Shown here: positions 35,731 through 45,508 of the stretch, in pieces
Numbering within the stretch: position 1 is the stretch's first letter
Layout: each line of letters opens with the position of its first letter
NCBI RefSeq assembly: GCF_001469955.1
Contig: NZ_LOPU01000029.1
Span: 62,001 to 126,000, forward strand
DNA: 64,000 nt
Origin: Haloprofundus marisrubri
Lineage (GTDB): Archaea; Halobacteriota; Halobacteria; Halobacteriales; Haloferacaceae
Reading direction: 5' to 3'
Program-made: the position numbers and the translations under genes
Notes under the pieces: model-generated
Told to the model about the DNA's origin: nothing
Seen by the model: the letters and a program-made list of their open reading frames with translations, nothing else
Databases searched by the model: none

Positions 35731-37113
35731 TTAGTCCTTCTTGCCCGCACCGACGGCGCTCTCGCCGACCGGTTCGTGGCCTTCGATAACTTCGCGACCG
35801 CCCATGTACGGACGGAGCGCTTCGGGTACGGTGACGGTGCCGTCGTCGTTCTGGTAGTACTCCAGCAGTGCGACCATGATACGACCGACGGCGGTTCCCG
35901 ACGCGTTGAGCGTGTGGAGATACTCCGCCGACTCGTGACGCTCGGGCCGGTAGCGGAGGCCGGCGCGTCGCGCTTGGAACTCCTCGAAGTTCGACGCCGA
36001 CGACACTTCCAGCCAGCGGCCGCCACGTTCGGGGCCGTCGTCGCTCTCGGTGCCCGGTGCCCACACCTCGATGTCGTACGTCTTCGCCGACGCGAAGGTG
36101 AGGTCGCCGGTACACAGCGTCAGCACCCGGTACGGCAGACCGAGTCGCTTCAGCACTTCCTCGGCCTCCTCGACCAAGGCTTCGAGACGGTCGTAGCTCT
36201 CCGACGGTTCGACGAAGTTGACGAGTTCGACTTTGTTGAACTGGTGGACGCGGACGATACCTCGGGTTTCGGTGCCGTGTTCGCCCGCCTCACGACGGAA
36301 GTTCGGCGTGTACGCCTGGTGTTTGAGCGGAAGGTCGTCCTTCAGTAGAATCTCGTCGGCGTACATGTTCGTCACCGGGACCTCTGCAGTCGGGCAGAGC
36401 CACAGGTCGTCGTCGTCGTACTCGTCGGTCTCGCCGCCGCCGATGCGGTAGGCGTCCTCGGCGAACTTGGGCAACTGGCCGGTGCCGACCATCGACGTGC
36501 TCTTGACCGGAATCGGCGGAAACAGGTCGACGTAACCCTGTTCGCGGTGTACCTGGAGGAAGAACTGGATGAGCGCGTGTTCGAGCATCGCGCCCTCGCC
36601 TTTGAGGAAGTAGAAACCCGACCCGGTCGTCTTCGCGGCGCGCTGTTCGTCGATGATGTCGAGGTCCTCGCCGAGTTCGTAGTGCGGCGTCACCTCGTCG
36701 GGCAGGTCGCGCAGGTCGTCGAAGCCCCAGCGGCGGTCCTCGACGTTGTCCTCCTCGTCGTCGCCGACGGGCACGTCCTCGTGGGGGACGTTCGGCAGTT
36801 CCAAGAGCGCCTCTTGCAACTCCGCTTCGAGTTCGTCGGCGCGCGATTCGACGTCCTGCAGTTCCGTCTTCAGTTCCTGCGAGCGGGCGATTGCCTCGTC
36901 GGCTTCCTCGTCTTTTCCTTCGGCTTTCAGTTGGCCGATTTTGCTCGACACTTGGTTTCGGTCGTGTCGCAGGTCGTCGCCTTTGCTTTTGAGCGAGCGC
37001 CACTCCTCGTCGATATCGAGAATTCCGTCGAGGTCGACGTCGTCCATCCCTCGCTGGTCGAGGGCGGTCCGGACCTCCTCGGCGTGTTCCCGGAGGTACT
37101 GTCTGCTGAGCAT
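35731..37113 (-). CDS. serS: Seryl-tRNA synthetase
   Basis: 460 residues from ATG 37113. An antiparallel coiled-coil arm (about 30-110, 'EWRSLKSKGDDLRHDRNQVSSKIGQLKAEGKDEEADEAI') precedes the class II core: motif 2 'FRREAGEHGTETRGIVRVHQFNKVE', the serine site 'TAEVPVTNMYADEIL', and motif 3 'LNASGTAVGRIMVALLEYYQ'. This is the common type, not the methanogen-type SerRS. It charges tRNA-Ser, and tRNA-Sec where present. Asp/Glu-rich insertions ('DDEEDNVEDRRWG', 'GGETDEYDDDDLW') reflect salt adaptation. An in-frame extension to 37254 is rejected. Confidence 0.97.
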   Translation of the reverse strand: MLSRQYLREHAEEVRTALDQRGMDDVDLDGILDIDEEWRSLKSKGDDLRHDRNQVSSKIGQLKAEGKDEEADEAIARSQELKTELQDVESRADELEAELQEALLELPNVPHEDVPVGDDEEDNVEDRRWGFDDLRDLPDEVTPHYELGEDLDIIDEQRAAKTTGSGFYFLKGEGAMLEHALIQFFLQVHREQGYVDLFPPIPVKSTSMVGTGQLPKFAEDAYRIGGGETDEYDDDDLWLCPTAEVPVTNMYADEILLKDDLPLKHQAYTPNFRREAGEHGTETRGIVRVHQFNKVELVNFVEPSESYDRLEALVEEAEEVLKRLGLPYRVLTLCTGDLTFASAKTYDIEVWAPGTESDDGPERGGRWLEVSSASNFEEFQARRAGLRYRPERHESAEYLHTLNASGTAVGRIMVALLEYYQNDDGTVTVPEALRPYMGGREVIEGHEPVGESAVGAGKKD

Positions 37114-37218
37114 TTGTGCGAGATTCAGTCGGCCCCGGCAAAACCGTGTCGCATCCGTGTGCCGTCGTCTCATCGTCGCCTCCGGGAGTTCAGTGGGAGG
37201 ACCGCCGGCGTCCGAACG

Positions 37219-37226
37219 CTTTTGCC
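37219..37226 (+). promoter_or_regulatory. TATA-like element of the MBL-fold gene at 37248
   Basis: CTTTTGCC is centred about 26 bases before ATG 37248, within the 134-base divergent gap with serS. It excludes the in-frame upstream start at 37116. Confidence 0.45.
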
Positions 37227-37247
37227 CGCCGCGAGCACCAACGGTAC

Positions 37248-38162
37248 ATGGCAATCGGCGACGTCACTCCTGTTCCCGGCATCGACGACACCTACTACGT
37301 CGACACCGGCATGTACGGCACCGAATCGTACGGGTCGGTCTATCTCGTCGACGCCGACCGACCTGCGATACTCGACACCGGCATCGGCACCCACTACGAA
37401 CGCATCCTCGACGCGATGGAGGAGGTCGGTATCGACGCCGAGGCCGTGGCGTACATCCTCCCGACACACGTCCACCTCGACCACGCCGGCGGTGCCGGCT
37501 TTCTCGCCGAGGCGTGTCCGAACGCAACCGTTCTCTGCCACGACATCGGCGTTCGCCACCTCGTCGACCCCTCGCGCCTCGTCGAAGGAACCAAAGCCGC
37601 CGTCGAAGACCAGTGGGAGTTCTACGTCGAACCGGAACCGGTCCCCGAAGACCGCATCGACGGACTGGAGGACGGCGACGAAATCGACCTCGGCGACCGG
37701 ACGCTCGACGTGATTCACGCGCCGGGCCACGCGCCCCACCAAGTGATGTTCCACGACCGGTCGACCGACGCACTCTACACCGGCGACGCCGCCGGCATCT
37801 GGGTGCCAGCCGAGAACAAGATTCGACAGACGTCGCCACCCTCGCAGTTCGACCTCGAACAGTGTCTCGAAGACGTCAACACCATCGTCGAACGCGACCC
37901 CGAGGTGCTGTGCTTCGGTCACTTCGGCCCCTGTGAGTTCTCCGAGGAACTGATGAGCGAGTACAAACGTGTGCTCGTCGAGTGGGTCGAGGCGGTTCGA
38001 CAGCGACGCGAGGAACTCGACGACGAGGCAGTCATCGACCACTTCGTCGAACACACAGACATGGTCGATACGTGGGGTAAACGGAAAGCGACGGCCGAGG
38101 AACGACTGAACGTCCGCGGCGTGTTGGGCTATCTCGACTACCGCGACGGACAGTCCGAGTAG
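37248..38162 (+). CDS. MBL-fold metallohydrolase, glyoxalase II/flavodiiron-like
   Basis: 304 residues. The dinuclear zinc motif 'THVHLDHAGG' gives His74, His76, Asp78 and His79; further ligands are in 'HAPGHAPHQVMF' and 'YTGDAAGIW', and the last in 'LCFGHFGPCEF'. The fold is that of thiolesterase-like hydrolases; the substrate is unknown. The C-terminal 70 residues are helical and charged ('YKRVLVEWVEAVRQRREELDD'). Confidence 0.9.
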   Translation: MAIGDVTPVPGIDDTYYVDTGMYGTESYGSVYLVDADRPAILDTGIGTHYERILDAMEEVGIDAEAVAYILPTHVHLDHAGGAGFLAEACPNATVLCHDIGVRHLVDPSRLVEGTKAAVEDQWEFYVEPEPVPEDRIDGLEDGDEIDLGDRTLDVIHAPGHAPHQVMFHDRSTDALYTGDAAGIWVPAENKIRQTSPPSQFDLEQCLEDVNTIVERDPEVLCFGHFGPCEFSEELMSEYKRVLVEWVEAVRQRREELDDEAVIDHFVEHTDMVDTWGKRKATAEERLNVRGVLGYLDYRDGQSE

Positions 38163-38242
38163 CGACCTCGTCGACGTCTTCGACCACTGCGTTCAATCCC
38201 GTACAACGCACGACGCGTTGTCGTGTTCGCAAACGTACATTC

Positions 38243-38250
38243 TTTTAAAT
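38243..38250 (+). promoter_or_regulatory. TATA box of the acyl-CoA synthetase gene
   Basis: TTTTAAAT is centred about 27 bases before ATG 38274. It is one of the clearest TATA boxes in the window and implies a leaderless transcript. Confidence 0.6.
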
Positions 38251-38273
38251 GTGGGATACCGTATCTGCGTGGT

Positions 38274-40247
38274 ATGGAATGGCGGGACGCGGAAGCGGCG
38301 TACGACAGCGAGGTCATCGGTCGAACGACGCTCCCCGTGATGTTCGAGGAGAGCGCCGGACGAAACGCCAACCGCATCGCACAGCGGTACAAAGGCGGTA
38401 TCTACGACCGGTCGCTCGCGCCGAACGTGGTGCCGGCGGCGTCGGCCGACGAGTACGGCACCGTCACCTACGCGGAGATGCGCGACATCGTCCGCAACCT
38501 CGCGGCGGGTTTCCGTGACCTCGGCCTCGACACCGGCGACCGAGTCGGTATCCTCTGTCACACCCGGATGGAGTGGGCACAGACCGACTTCGCGGTGCTC
38601 GCCGCTGGCGGGGTCGTCACCACCGTCTACACCTCCTCGTCGGAGCGACAGGTGGAGTACCTGCTCGGTGACCCCGACGCCTCGGCCGTCGTCGTCGAGA
38701 ACGCCGAGTTGCTCCGGAAGGTTCTGGCAGTCGAAGACGAACTCGACTTGGAGTTCATCGTCGTCGTCGACGACCTCGCCGACGGCAGCGGGATGGGTGG
38801 GGCAGTGCGTGACCGCGACGACATCCTGACGCTCGGCGACCTCCACGACCGCGGGGCGGCCGTCTTCGACGAGGAAGCGTACCAGTCGTGGCTCGACAGC
38901 CGCGAACCCGAGGACCTGGCGAGTCTCATCTACACCTCAGGCACGACAGGCCAACCGAAGGGCGTCCAACTCACCCACTGGAACTTCCGTTCGAACGTCA
39001 ACCAGTGTTACCGACGGTTCGGCCCACGCCGCGACAAAGGCGACCTGCCGGTCATCGACCCGCAGGCGACGACGCTCTCGTTCTTGCCACTCGCGCACGT
39101 TTTCGAGCGTCTCGCCGGGCACTTCCTCATGTTCGCAGCAGGGGCGACCGTCGCCTACGCGGAGAGTCCCGACACGCTCCGCGAGGACTTCCAACTCGTC
39201 CGGCCGACGGTGGGAACGAGCGTCCCGCGCGTCTACGAGAAACTGTACGACGCGATTCGGACACAAGCGTCGGAATCGCCCGTCAAAGAACGCATTTTCG
39301 AGTGGGCCACCGGCGTCGGCCGCGAGTACCACACCACCGAGAACCCGGGAACCCTGTTGACCGCGAAACACCGCGTCGCCGACAGACTCGTCTTCGACCA
39401 GGTACGGGAAGCGCTCGGCGGTCAGATCGACTTCTTCATCAGCGGCGGCGGCAGCCTCTCGGCGGAACTCTGCGCGCTGTATCACGGGATGGGACTGCCG
39501 ATTCTCGAAGGCTACGGGCTGACCGAAACCTCACCTGTTATCGCCGTCAACCCACCGGAGAACCCACAAATCGGCACTATCGGTCTGCCGGTTCAGGACG
39601 TCGACGTCCGCGTCGACGACGCCGTCGTCGGCAAGGAGACCCAGCAATCGACCGCCGGCGACGTCGGCGAACTGCTCGTCAAAGGCCCGAACGTCACGCA
39701 GGGGTACTGGAACCGCCCCGACGAAACCGAGGAGGCGTTCGACGAGGACGGCTGGTTCCGCACCGGCGACGTCGTCGAGATTCGTCCCGACGGCTACATC
39801 GCCTTCCGCGAACGCGCGAAACAGATTCTCGTCCTCTCGACGGGCAAAAACGTCGCCCCCGGTCCCATCGAAGACGCCTTCGCCTCCAGTGCCCTCGTCG
39901 AGCAGTGTATGGTGCTCGGCGACGGCCGGAAGTTCATCAGCGCCCTCGTCGTGCCGAACTTCGACGGCGTCCGCGAGTGGGCGAACCGAGAGGGTATCGA
40001 CCTCCCCGAGGACCCGAAAGCCATCTGCCGAAACGACCGGGTGTACGAGCGCATCGAAGCCGAAGTCGAAGCGGCGAACGAGCAGTTCGAGTCCTACGAG
40101 CAGATAAAGCAGTTCCGCCTCGTCCCCGAGGAGTTCACCGAGAACAACGACCTGATGACGCCGACGATGAAGAAGAAACGCCGGAACATCCTCGACCGAT
40201 ACGCCGACCAGGTCGACCTGCTGTACGAACCGCAGGCGGCGAACTGA
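38274..40247 (+). CDS. Long-chain fatty-acid--CoA ligase (AMP-forming)
   Basis: 657 residues. Adenylate-forming signature 'YTSGTTGQPKGVQLTH' at 220-235; then 'GYGLTETSPVIAVNP', 'GWFRTGDVVEI' and the hinge 'FRERAKQILVLSTGKNVAPGPIEDA'. It belongs to the FAA1/FadD15 group, which activates long-chain fatty acids to acyl-CoA. Haloarchaeal lipids are isoprenoid, so the likely role is breakdown or salvage of external fatty acids; a thiolase gene for beta-oxidation lies 6 kb downstream. Single gene. Confidence 0.93.
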   Translation: MEWRDAEAAYDSEVIGRTTLPVMFEESAGRNANRIAQRYKGGIYDRSLAPNVVPAASADEYGTVTYAEMRDIVRNLAAGFRDLGLDTGDRVGILCHTRMEWAQTDFAVLAAGGVVTTVYTSSSERQVEYLLGDPDASAVVVENAELLRKVLAVEDELDLEFIVVVDDLADGSGMGGAVRDRDDILTLGDLHDRGAAVFDEEAYQSWLDSREPEDLASLIYTSGTTGQPKGVQLTHWNFRSNVNQCYRRFGPRRDKGDLPVIDPQATTLSFLPLAHVFERLAGHFLMFAAGATVAYAESPDTLREDFQLVRPTVGTSVPRVYEKLYDAIRTQASESPVKERIFEWATGVGREYHTTENPGTLLTAKHRVADRLVFDQVREALGGQIDFFISGGGSLSAELCALYHGMGLPILEGYGLTETSPVIAVNPPENPQIGTIGLPVQDVDVRVDDAVVGKETQQSTAGDVGELLVKGPNVTQGYWNRPDETEEAFDEDGWFRTGDVVEIRPDGYIAFRERAKQILVLSTGKNVAPGPIEDAFASSALVEQCMVLGDGRKFISALVVPNFDGVREWANREGIDLPEDPKAICRNDRVYERIEAEVEAANEQFESYEQIKQFRLVPEEFTENNDLMTPTMKKKRRNILDRYADQVDLLYEPQAAN

Positions 40248-40400
40248 CCGAGAGACCCGACGACTCCTCCGTTTTCGACTCGCCAGATTCGTGTTTCAGA
40301 ACGCAATTCACTCGCTCGTGCGTGCCTCGCCGACCCGTCGCCGAAACAGCCGTAGTTATATTCCTCCCTACCAACGCGGTAATCACATGGAGGGACGCTA

Positions 40401-42269
40401 GTGGCCGCTGAGGGGGCAGGTAATCTCCTTCCGCTCGTCGCCACCATCATCGGCGTCGGCGTGCTCGCACAGATACTCTCGGACCGGTTCCGCATACCGA
40501 GCGTGCTGTTTCTCATCGCTGCCGGTATCGTCATGGGTCCGGTGCTGGGCGTCGTCACGCCCGACTCCTTCGGCAACGCGCTGTCGGCCATCGTCGGCCT
40601 CTCGGTGGCGATTATCGTCTTCGAGGGTGCGTTTCACCTCCACGTCGACAAACTGCGCGAGGCTCCTGCGGCGACGCTCCGGTTGGTGACCGTCGGTGCG
40701 CTCATCGCACTCGTGGGGACGGCGGCGGCTATCCACTTCATACTCGGAACCGGGTGGCTCGTCGCGGTCCTCATCGGCGCGCTGTTGGTCGCTACCGGTC
40801 CGACAGTCATCACGCCGATTCTCGAAGTCGTCCCCGCCCGCGACCGGGTCGAAGCGGCGCTGGAGACCGAAGGCATCGTCAACGACGTGACGGCGGCAAT
40901 TTTGGCCATCGTCGTCTTCGAGGCCATCCTCCTCGACATCTCCGACCCGACGGAGTTGCTGCGACTGTTCACCGCGAAACTCGGTGTCGGCCTGCTCGTC
41001 GGAACCGTCGTCGCCGGTATCCTGTACTACGCACTCCGGTACGTCGACCTCTCGCCGGGTAACGCGCCGCAGAACGCTCGCCTGCTGGTGTTGGCGGGTG
41101 CGCTCGCTGCCTACGGTGCGGCCGACTACATCTCGACGGAGGCGGGGTTGGCCGCCGTTGCGACGGCGGGCATCCTCCTCGGCAACGCCGACATCCCCTA
41201 CGAGAAAGATATCATCGACTTCAAAGGCGATATCACGCTGCTGGTGCTCTCGTTCGTCTTCATCACGCTGGCGGCGCTTCTGGACTTCAACAGTCTGATT
41301 CAGTTGGGGCTGGGGGGGCTTCTGGTGGTCGCGCTCGTCATGCTGGTCATCAGACCGCTTCTGGTGTTCGTCTCCGCGCGGGGCGACCGATTCACCCGCA
41401 ACGAGAAGCTGTTCATGAGCTTCGTCGCCCCCCGCGGTATCATCCCCGCCTCCGTCGCGACGCTGTTCGCTATCGAACTGCGTGCTGCGGGGTTGAACCC
41501 CGAGGCCAACGTCCTCGTCGGCACCGTCTTCCTCGTCATCCTCATCACCGTCGTCTTCGAGGGTGGCTTCGCGCGGCAGATTGCGGAATACCTCGATGTG
41601 ATACCAATGCGTGTACTCGTTATCGGAGGCGGAAAGGTGGGCCGAGCGCTCGCCGAACGCCTCGAAGCCCGTGGAGAGAACGTCGTACTGATAGAAGCAA
41701 ACCAAGAGATGGTCGAACTCGCCCGCAACCAAGGGTTCACCGTCCACGTCGGCGACGGCACCGACACAGATGTCCTTCGTTCCGCGGGGGCCGCCAACGC
41801 CAAAATCGTCGTCGCCGCCACCGGTGACGACGACGTGAACCTGCTGGTGTCGCAACTGGCGAACTCGAAGTTCGCCCCCGAGACGATTCTCGCGCGGGCG
41901 AACAACCCGGACAACGTCGACGCGTTCGAGGACCTCGGCGTCCGGACCATCTCCTCGGTGTACGCGACGGCGCAGGCCATCGACAACTACATCGAGCGCC
42001 CGGCGCTCGCCAACTGGATGGGCGAGGTCGGACGCTCCGGTGACGTCCAAGAAGTCGAGATAACTTCCGACGAACTCGTCGGCAAAACCATCCGGGACCT
42101 CGGCCCGGAGCTGCCGGAGGGCTGTCTCGTCGCCCTCGTCTCGCGTAACGGCGACGCGAAAGTTCCGGACGCCGACTTCACGCTCGAAGCGGGTGACCGC
42201 GTGACGCTACTCGGCGATGACGACGCCGTCAAAGCCGCCATGGCGATGATTCACCCGAGCGACGAGTGA
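40401..42269 (+). CDS. Na+(K+)/H+ antiporter, CPA family, with TrkA-N and TrkA-C domains
   Basis: 622 residues from GTG 40401. A membrane part with about 12 helices (1-400) carries 'SDRFRIPSVLFLIAAGIVMGP', 'LVATGPTVITPIL' and 'EGIVNDVTAAILAIVVFEA', typical of cation/proton antiporters. From Met403 ('MRVLVIGGGKVGRALAERL') comes a TrkA-N Rossmann domain with 'GDGTDTDVLRSAG', then TrkA-C from about 545. The cytoplasmic part senses nucleotides and gates transport. Fits salt and pH homeostasis in a halophile. TATA-like 'GTTATATT' lies about 40 bases upstream. Confidence 0.93.
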   Translation: MAAEGAGNLLPLVATIIGVGVLAQILSDRFRIPSVLFLIAAGIVMGPVLGVVTPDSFGNALSAIVGLSVAIIVFEGAFHLHVDKLREAPAATLRLVTVGALIALVGTAAAIHFILGTGWLVAVLIGALLVATGPTVITPILEVVPARDRVEAALETEGIVNDVTAAILAIVVFEAILLDISDPTELLRLFTAKLGVGLLVGTVVAGILYYALRYVDLSPGNAPQNARLLVLAGALAAYGAADYISTEAGLAAVATAGILLGNADIPYEKDIIDFKGDITLLVLSFVFITLAALLDFNSLIQLGLGGLLVVALVMLVIRPLLVFVSARGDRFTRNEKLFMSFVAPRGIIPASVATLFAIELRAAGLNPEANVLVGTVFLVILITVVFEGGFARQIAEYLDVIPMRVLVIGGGKVGRALAERLEARGENVVLIEANQEMVELARNQGFTVHVGDGTDTDVLRSAGAANAKIVVAATGDDDVNLLVSQLANSKFAPETILARANNPDNVDAFEDLGVRTISSVYATAQAIDNYIERPALANWMGEVGRSGDVQEVEITSDELVGKTIRDLGPELPEGCLVALVSRNGDAKVPDADFTLEAGDRVTLLGDDDAVKAAMAMIHPSDE

Positions 42270-42351
42270 CGGATAGCGTCGCATCGCTTCGGTCCTGTTC
42301 TGACTGTCGCTAACCACGACGACTTTCCTCCCCTCACTCGAACGTCGACTC

Positions 42352-43005
42352 ATGTGGGACCTCTCGCATCCGCTCTCCTCGACTACGCCCGTCTATCCCG
42401 GCGACCCACCAGTGAAAGTCGACCCGCACGCGACCCACGCCGACGACGGCTACCGCGTCACCGACCTCCGACTCGGAACCCACGCCGGTACCCACGTCGA
42501 CGCGCCGTCGCACGTACTCGAAGACGGCGACCCGCTCTCGGCGTTCCCGGTCTCACGCTTCCGTCTGAACGCAGAACTCGTCGACCTCAGACCACTGGAT
42601 GTCGAGGCCACGATTTCGACTGCGGCGCTCGAAACCGCAGACCCGTCTCCGAAATCGGAACTACTCGTCCTCCAGACGGGGTGGGACCGCTACTGGGGAA
42701 CGGACGAGTACCACGACCATCCGTCTCTCTCGCCCGATGCGGCCGCGTGGTGTGCGGACCGCGGCTACGACGTGGCACTGGACTGCGCCAGCCCCGACCC
42801 GTTCGGCAGCGCCGACCTCCCCGCCCACCACGCGCTGCTGGAGCGCAATCGACTGATTTTCGAGAACCTTCGACTCTCGGACCCCACCCGCTCCGACCTC
42901 CCGGACCGATTCCGTCTCCACGCGTACCCGCTGTCGTTCGACAGCGTCGACGGGTCGCCCGTCCGCACCGTCGCCGAACGAAGCGAGTTTGCAGTGAATA
43001 ACTGA
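42352..43005 (+). CDS. Cyclase-family metal hydrolase (kynurenine formamidase-like)
   Basis: 217 residues. The metal motif 'GTHAGTHVDAPSHV' gives His44, His48, Asp50 and His54, and 'DLSHPLSSTTPVYPGDPP' opens the fold. Members hydrolyse N-formylkynurenine, isatin or related amides; the substrate here is not known, and no tryptophan-degradation genes adjoin it. The next gene (AOR family) starts 41 bases later, so cotranscription is possible. Confidence 0.9.
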   Translation: MWDLSHPLSSTTPVYPGDPPVKVDPHATHADDGYRVTDLRLGTHAGTHVDAPSHVLEDGDPLSAFPVSRFRLNAELVDLRPLDVEATISTAALETADPSPKSELLVLQTGWDRYWGTDEYHDHPSLSPDAAAWCADRGYDVALDCASPDPFGSADLPAHHALLERNRLIFENLRLSDPTRSDLPDRFRLHAYPLSFDSVDGSPVRTVAERSEFAVNN

Positions 43006-43046
43006 CGTTCACGAACGTTTATCAGAGAGTCCCCGAAAGCGCGAGT

Positions 43047-44720
43047 ATGCACCACGCACAGGGACCACTGCTCTCGGTCGACGTCGGCGAGCGAACCGCC
43101 GAGACCGTCGATGTCGACGACGTACTCGAAGCGTTCGTCGGCGGCCGCGGCGTCTGCACGAAACTCGCCGCCGACCGCATTCCGACCGACGCCGACCCGT
43201 TCGGCCCCGAAAACAGCGTCCTCTTCGCAACCGGCCCGCTGCAGCACTCGCAGATGAGTTTCACCGGCCGGATGAGCGCGACTGGTCTCTCGCCGCTCAC
43301 TGGCGGATTGCTCTCTTCGAACGCTGGCGGCTTTCTCTCGCGGAACTTCGTGGCGACGGGCTACGCCGCCGTCGAGGTGACCGGCACGAGCGACGAGTTG
43401 CTCGCCGTCCACGTCACCGACGAGGGCGTCGAGTTCGAGACGGTGCCGGAACTCGAAGGCGCAACTACCAGCGAAGTCACCGAGTACGTCGAGGAGGCTC
43501 ACGACTTCGGCCCCGAGCACACCCTCTGTGTCGGTCCCGCGGGCGAGAACCGCGTTCGCTTCGCCTCCATCATCACCTCCGAGAGTCGCGCGTTCGGCCG
43601 CGGCGGTCTCGGAGCGGTGCTCGGCGCGAAAGGCGTCAAACTCGTCACGTTCGACGGCGACGCCGCGCCGACGCTCGACCTCGTGGACGTCACTACCGAC
43701 GTTCACCGCGAGGCGGCCACCGCCGACCACCCGATGAAGAAATCCGGGACTGCGGGCATGACCGAGTACGCAAGCCACGTCGGCGCGTTGCCGACGCGGT
43801 ACTTCTCGGAACTCTCCTTCGAGGGTGCGGAGGATATCGGCGGCGACGCCGTCGCCGAGAAGAAGTACAAACGCGGCACCTGTTCGGCCTGTGCGTTCGC
43901 CTGCAAACTCCCGACCCGTGACGAGGAAAGTGGGGTGGAGACCGAAGGCCCGGAGTACGAGACGGTGATGGCGTTCGGCGCGAACGCGGGGGTTTCGGAC
44001 CTCGTGGCCGTGATGCAGTCGAACCAACTCTGCGACGAACTCGGGATGGACACCATCTCCTGTGGCGATACGGTGTCTGCGTACCTCGCCAGCGAAGACG
44101 AGTTCGGCAACACGGAGTTGGTCCACGAACTGGTCGAGAAAATCGCGTACCGCGAGGGCGTCGGCGACACGCTCGCGGAGGGCGTCGCCCGCTGTCACGA
44201 GCAACTCGGCGTCGAGAACTGGAGCGTCAAGGGCATGGAGTTCCCCGCCCACGACGGCCGCCACCTCAACGGCCAAGGACTCGCGTTCGCCACCTCGAAC
44301 CGCGGTGCCGACCACATGTACGCCGAGTTCTACGCCAAGGAGTACCCGCTGGTCCCCCGCGACCAGGCTGTCGCCCCCGAAGGACTCGACGGGAAAGCGG
44401 CCCTCGTCGTCGAGAAGGAGAACCACAACGCAGTGCTCGACAGCGCCGTCGCCTGCAAGTTCTCCAGAGATTTCCTCTCGCCGGAGCGACTCTCGACGCT
44501 GCTCGAAGCGCCCTACGAGGAGTTACAGGAGATAGGCGCTCGCGTCGTCGAACTCGAACGCGCGTTCAACAACGCCCGCGGTTTCGACCGCGACGACGAC
44601 ACGGTGCCGTACGACCTGCCGTCGTTCGACGCCGCGCTCTCGGAGTACTACGAGGTGCGAGGATGGGAGAGCGACGGGACGGTTCCCGGGTCGGCCGAAT
44701 CGGCTCCCGCCGACGACTGA
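43047..44720 (+). CDS. Aldehyde ferredoxin oxidoreductase family, tungsten enzyme
   Basis: 557 residues. The [4Fe-4S] site is 'CSACAFAC' (about 279-286) with the fourth cysteine in 'LDSAVACKFSRDFLSP'. 'SSNAGGFLSRNFVATGYAAVEVTG', 'SRAFGRGGLGAVLGAKGVK' and 'PGPEYETVMAFGANAGV'-type regions match the tungstopterin-binding domains. These enzymes oxidise aldehydes to acids with ferredoxin as acceptor and carry a bis-pterin tungsten cofactor. A complete tungstate importer lies at 59622-62284. The C-terminus ends in an acidic disordered tail. Confidence 0.92.
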   Translation: MHHAQGPLLSVDVGERTAETVDVDDVLEAFVGGRGVCTKLAADRIPTDADPFGPENSVLFATGPLQHSQMSFTGRMSATGLSPLTGGLLSSNAGGFLSRNFVATGYAAVEVTGTSDELLAVHVTDEGVEFETVPELEGATTSEVTEYVEEAHDFGPEHTLCVGPAGENRVRFASIITSESRAFGRGGLGAVLGAKGVKLVTFDGDAAPTLDLVDVTTDVHREAATADHPMKKSGTAGMTEYASHVGALPTRYFSELSFEGAEDIGGDAVAEKKYKRGTCSACAFACKLPTRDEESGVETEGPEYETVMAFGANAGVSDLVAVMQSNQLCDELGMDTISCGDTVSAYLASEDEFGNTELVHELVEKIAYREGVGDTLAEGVARCHEQLGVENWSVKGMEFPAHDGRHLNGQGLAFATSNRGADHMYAEFYAKEYPLVPRDQAVAPEGLDGKAALVVEKENHNAVLDSAVACKFSRDFLSPERLSTLLEAPYEELQEIGARVVELERAFNNARGFDRDDDTVPYDLPSFDAALSEYYEVRGWESDGTVPGSAESAPADD

Positions 44721-44755
44721 CCGTCGGTTTTCGACTCCCGATTTTCGACTTTCGA

Positions 44756-45379
44756 CTAGCGACTACCGACTCGCCGACCGAACGCGTACACCACCGCGAA
44801 GACGCTGGCGAGCGTAGACAACGTTTCGACGCCCGCAGCGGTCACCCCTCTGCAGCGGTCGACGGTCGCCGAAACGGTGGCGCCGTGTTCTCCCGTCGAC
44901 TGCTCCGGTTCGGTTCGACTCGTGCTGACCGGTTCGAGGGTTACGTGTATGCGGTCCGACTCGCGCCGAGTACGTTCGACGACGAACAACGACCCCACCT
45001 GAAGCGGCGTCGTACTGAGAACCTGAAGGTCGGCACAACTCGTTCGGCTGGCGGCGTCGGTCGTCGCGGGTTCGACGAAGACGGCTTCGTACTGCTGGAG
45101 TCGTCGCCCGTCAGGGCGAGTTTCGTCGTCGACGACGTCAGTAGCGCTGTCCTCCGTGAGACGGCCGACGACGTGGACCAGTCGACCGACGTGGTCGCGC
45201 TTGTGGTCCGTCGATTCGGGAAGTATCGCCTCTGCGGTCACTGTCGTCGTGTCTGTCTGCCGGTCGTTCGGAGCCACCACGAACGCCGGGCCGACGGCTG
45301 TCGTCCCGGACCCCGACGCGGCGGCCCGGACCAACTGTCGCCGCGTCACGCTCGCTACCGTCTCGTGTGCCTCCGTCAT
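44756..45379 (-). CDS. Tat-exported protein with C-terminal membrane anchor, paralogue of next gene
   Basis: 207 residues. 'VTRRQLVRAAASGSGTTAV' (11-30) is a twin-arginine signal. The mature domain parallels the protein at 45509-46147 in order and spacing: 'TTVTAEAILPES..GRLVHVVGRLTED', 'YEAVFVEPATTDAA', 'LQVGSLFVVERTRRESDRIHVTLEPV'. The end, 'LSTLASVFAVVYAFGRRVGSR', is a helix plus Arg pair, but the PGF motif of its sister is missing. Function unknown. It lies 129 bases downstream of the sister gene on the same strand. Confidence 0.7.
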   Translation of the reverse strand: MTEAHETVASVTRRQLVRAAASGSGTTAVGPAFVVAPNDRQTDTTTVTAEAILPESTDHKRDHVGRLVHVVGRLTEDSATDVVDDETRPDGRRLQQYEAVFVEPATTDAASRTSCADLQVLSTTPLQVGSLFVVERTRRESDRIHVTLEPVSTSRTEPEQSTGEHGATVSATVDRCRGVTAAGVETLSTLASVFAVVYAFGRRVGSR

Positions 45380-45508
45380 CTGATGTCGGAGAGAACGCCG
45401 CCATCACAATAAGCGGTAGCACGTCTCTCACTGCGGGCGAATACGGACGGCGGTGACAGTCAGCATCGGCCAGTGTGGACGCGGCCGACGAGACGAGTAC
45501 GACTGAGA

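Noticed and set aside
40398-42050. A 550-codon open frame antisense to the Na+/H+ antiporter
   Set aside because: Composition (Arg, Asp, Gly, Gln) is that of a shadow frame; the plus-strand gene has clear membrane helices and TrkA domains.
42765-44426. A 553-codon open frame antisense to the AOR-family gene
   Set aside because: No motif; the plus strand holds the complete Fe-S and pterin-binding motifs.
44663-45412. A 249-codon plus-strand frame opposite the Tat-exported protein at 44756-45379
   Set aside because: Begins inside the AOR gene in another frame and is Arg-rich; the minus-strand reading has a Tat signal and parallels its neighbour.
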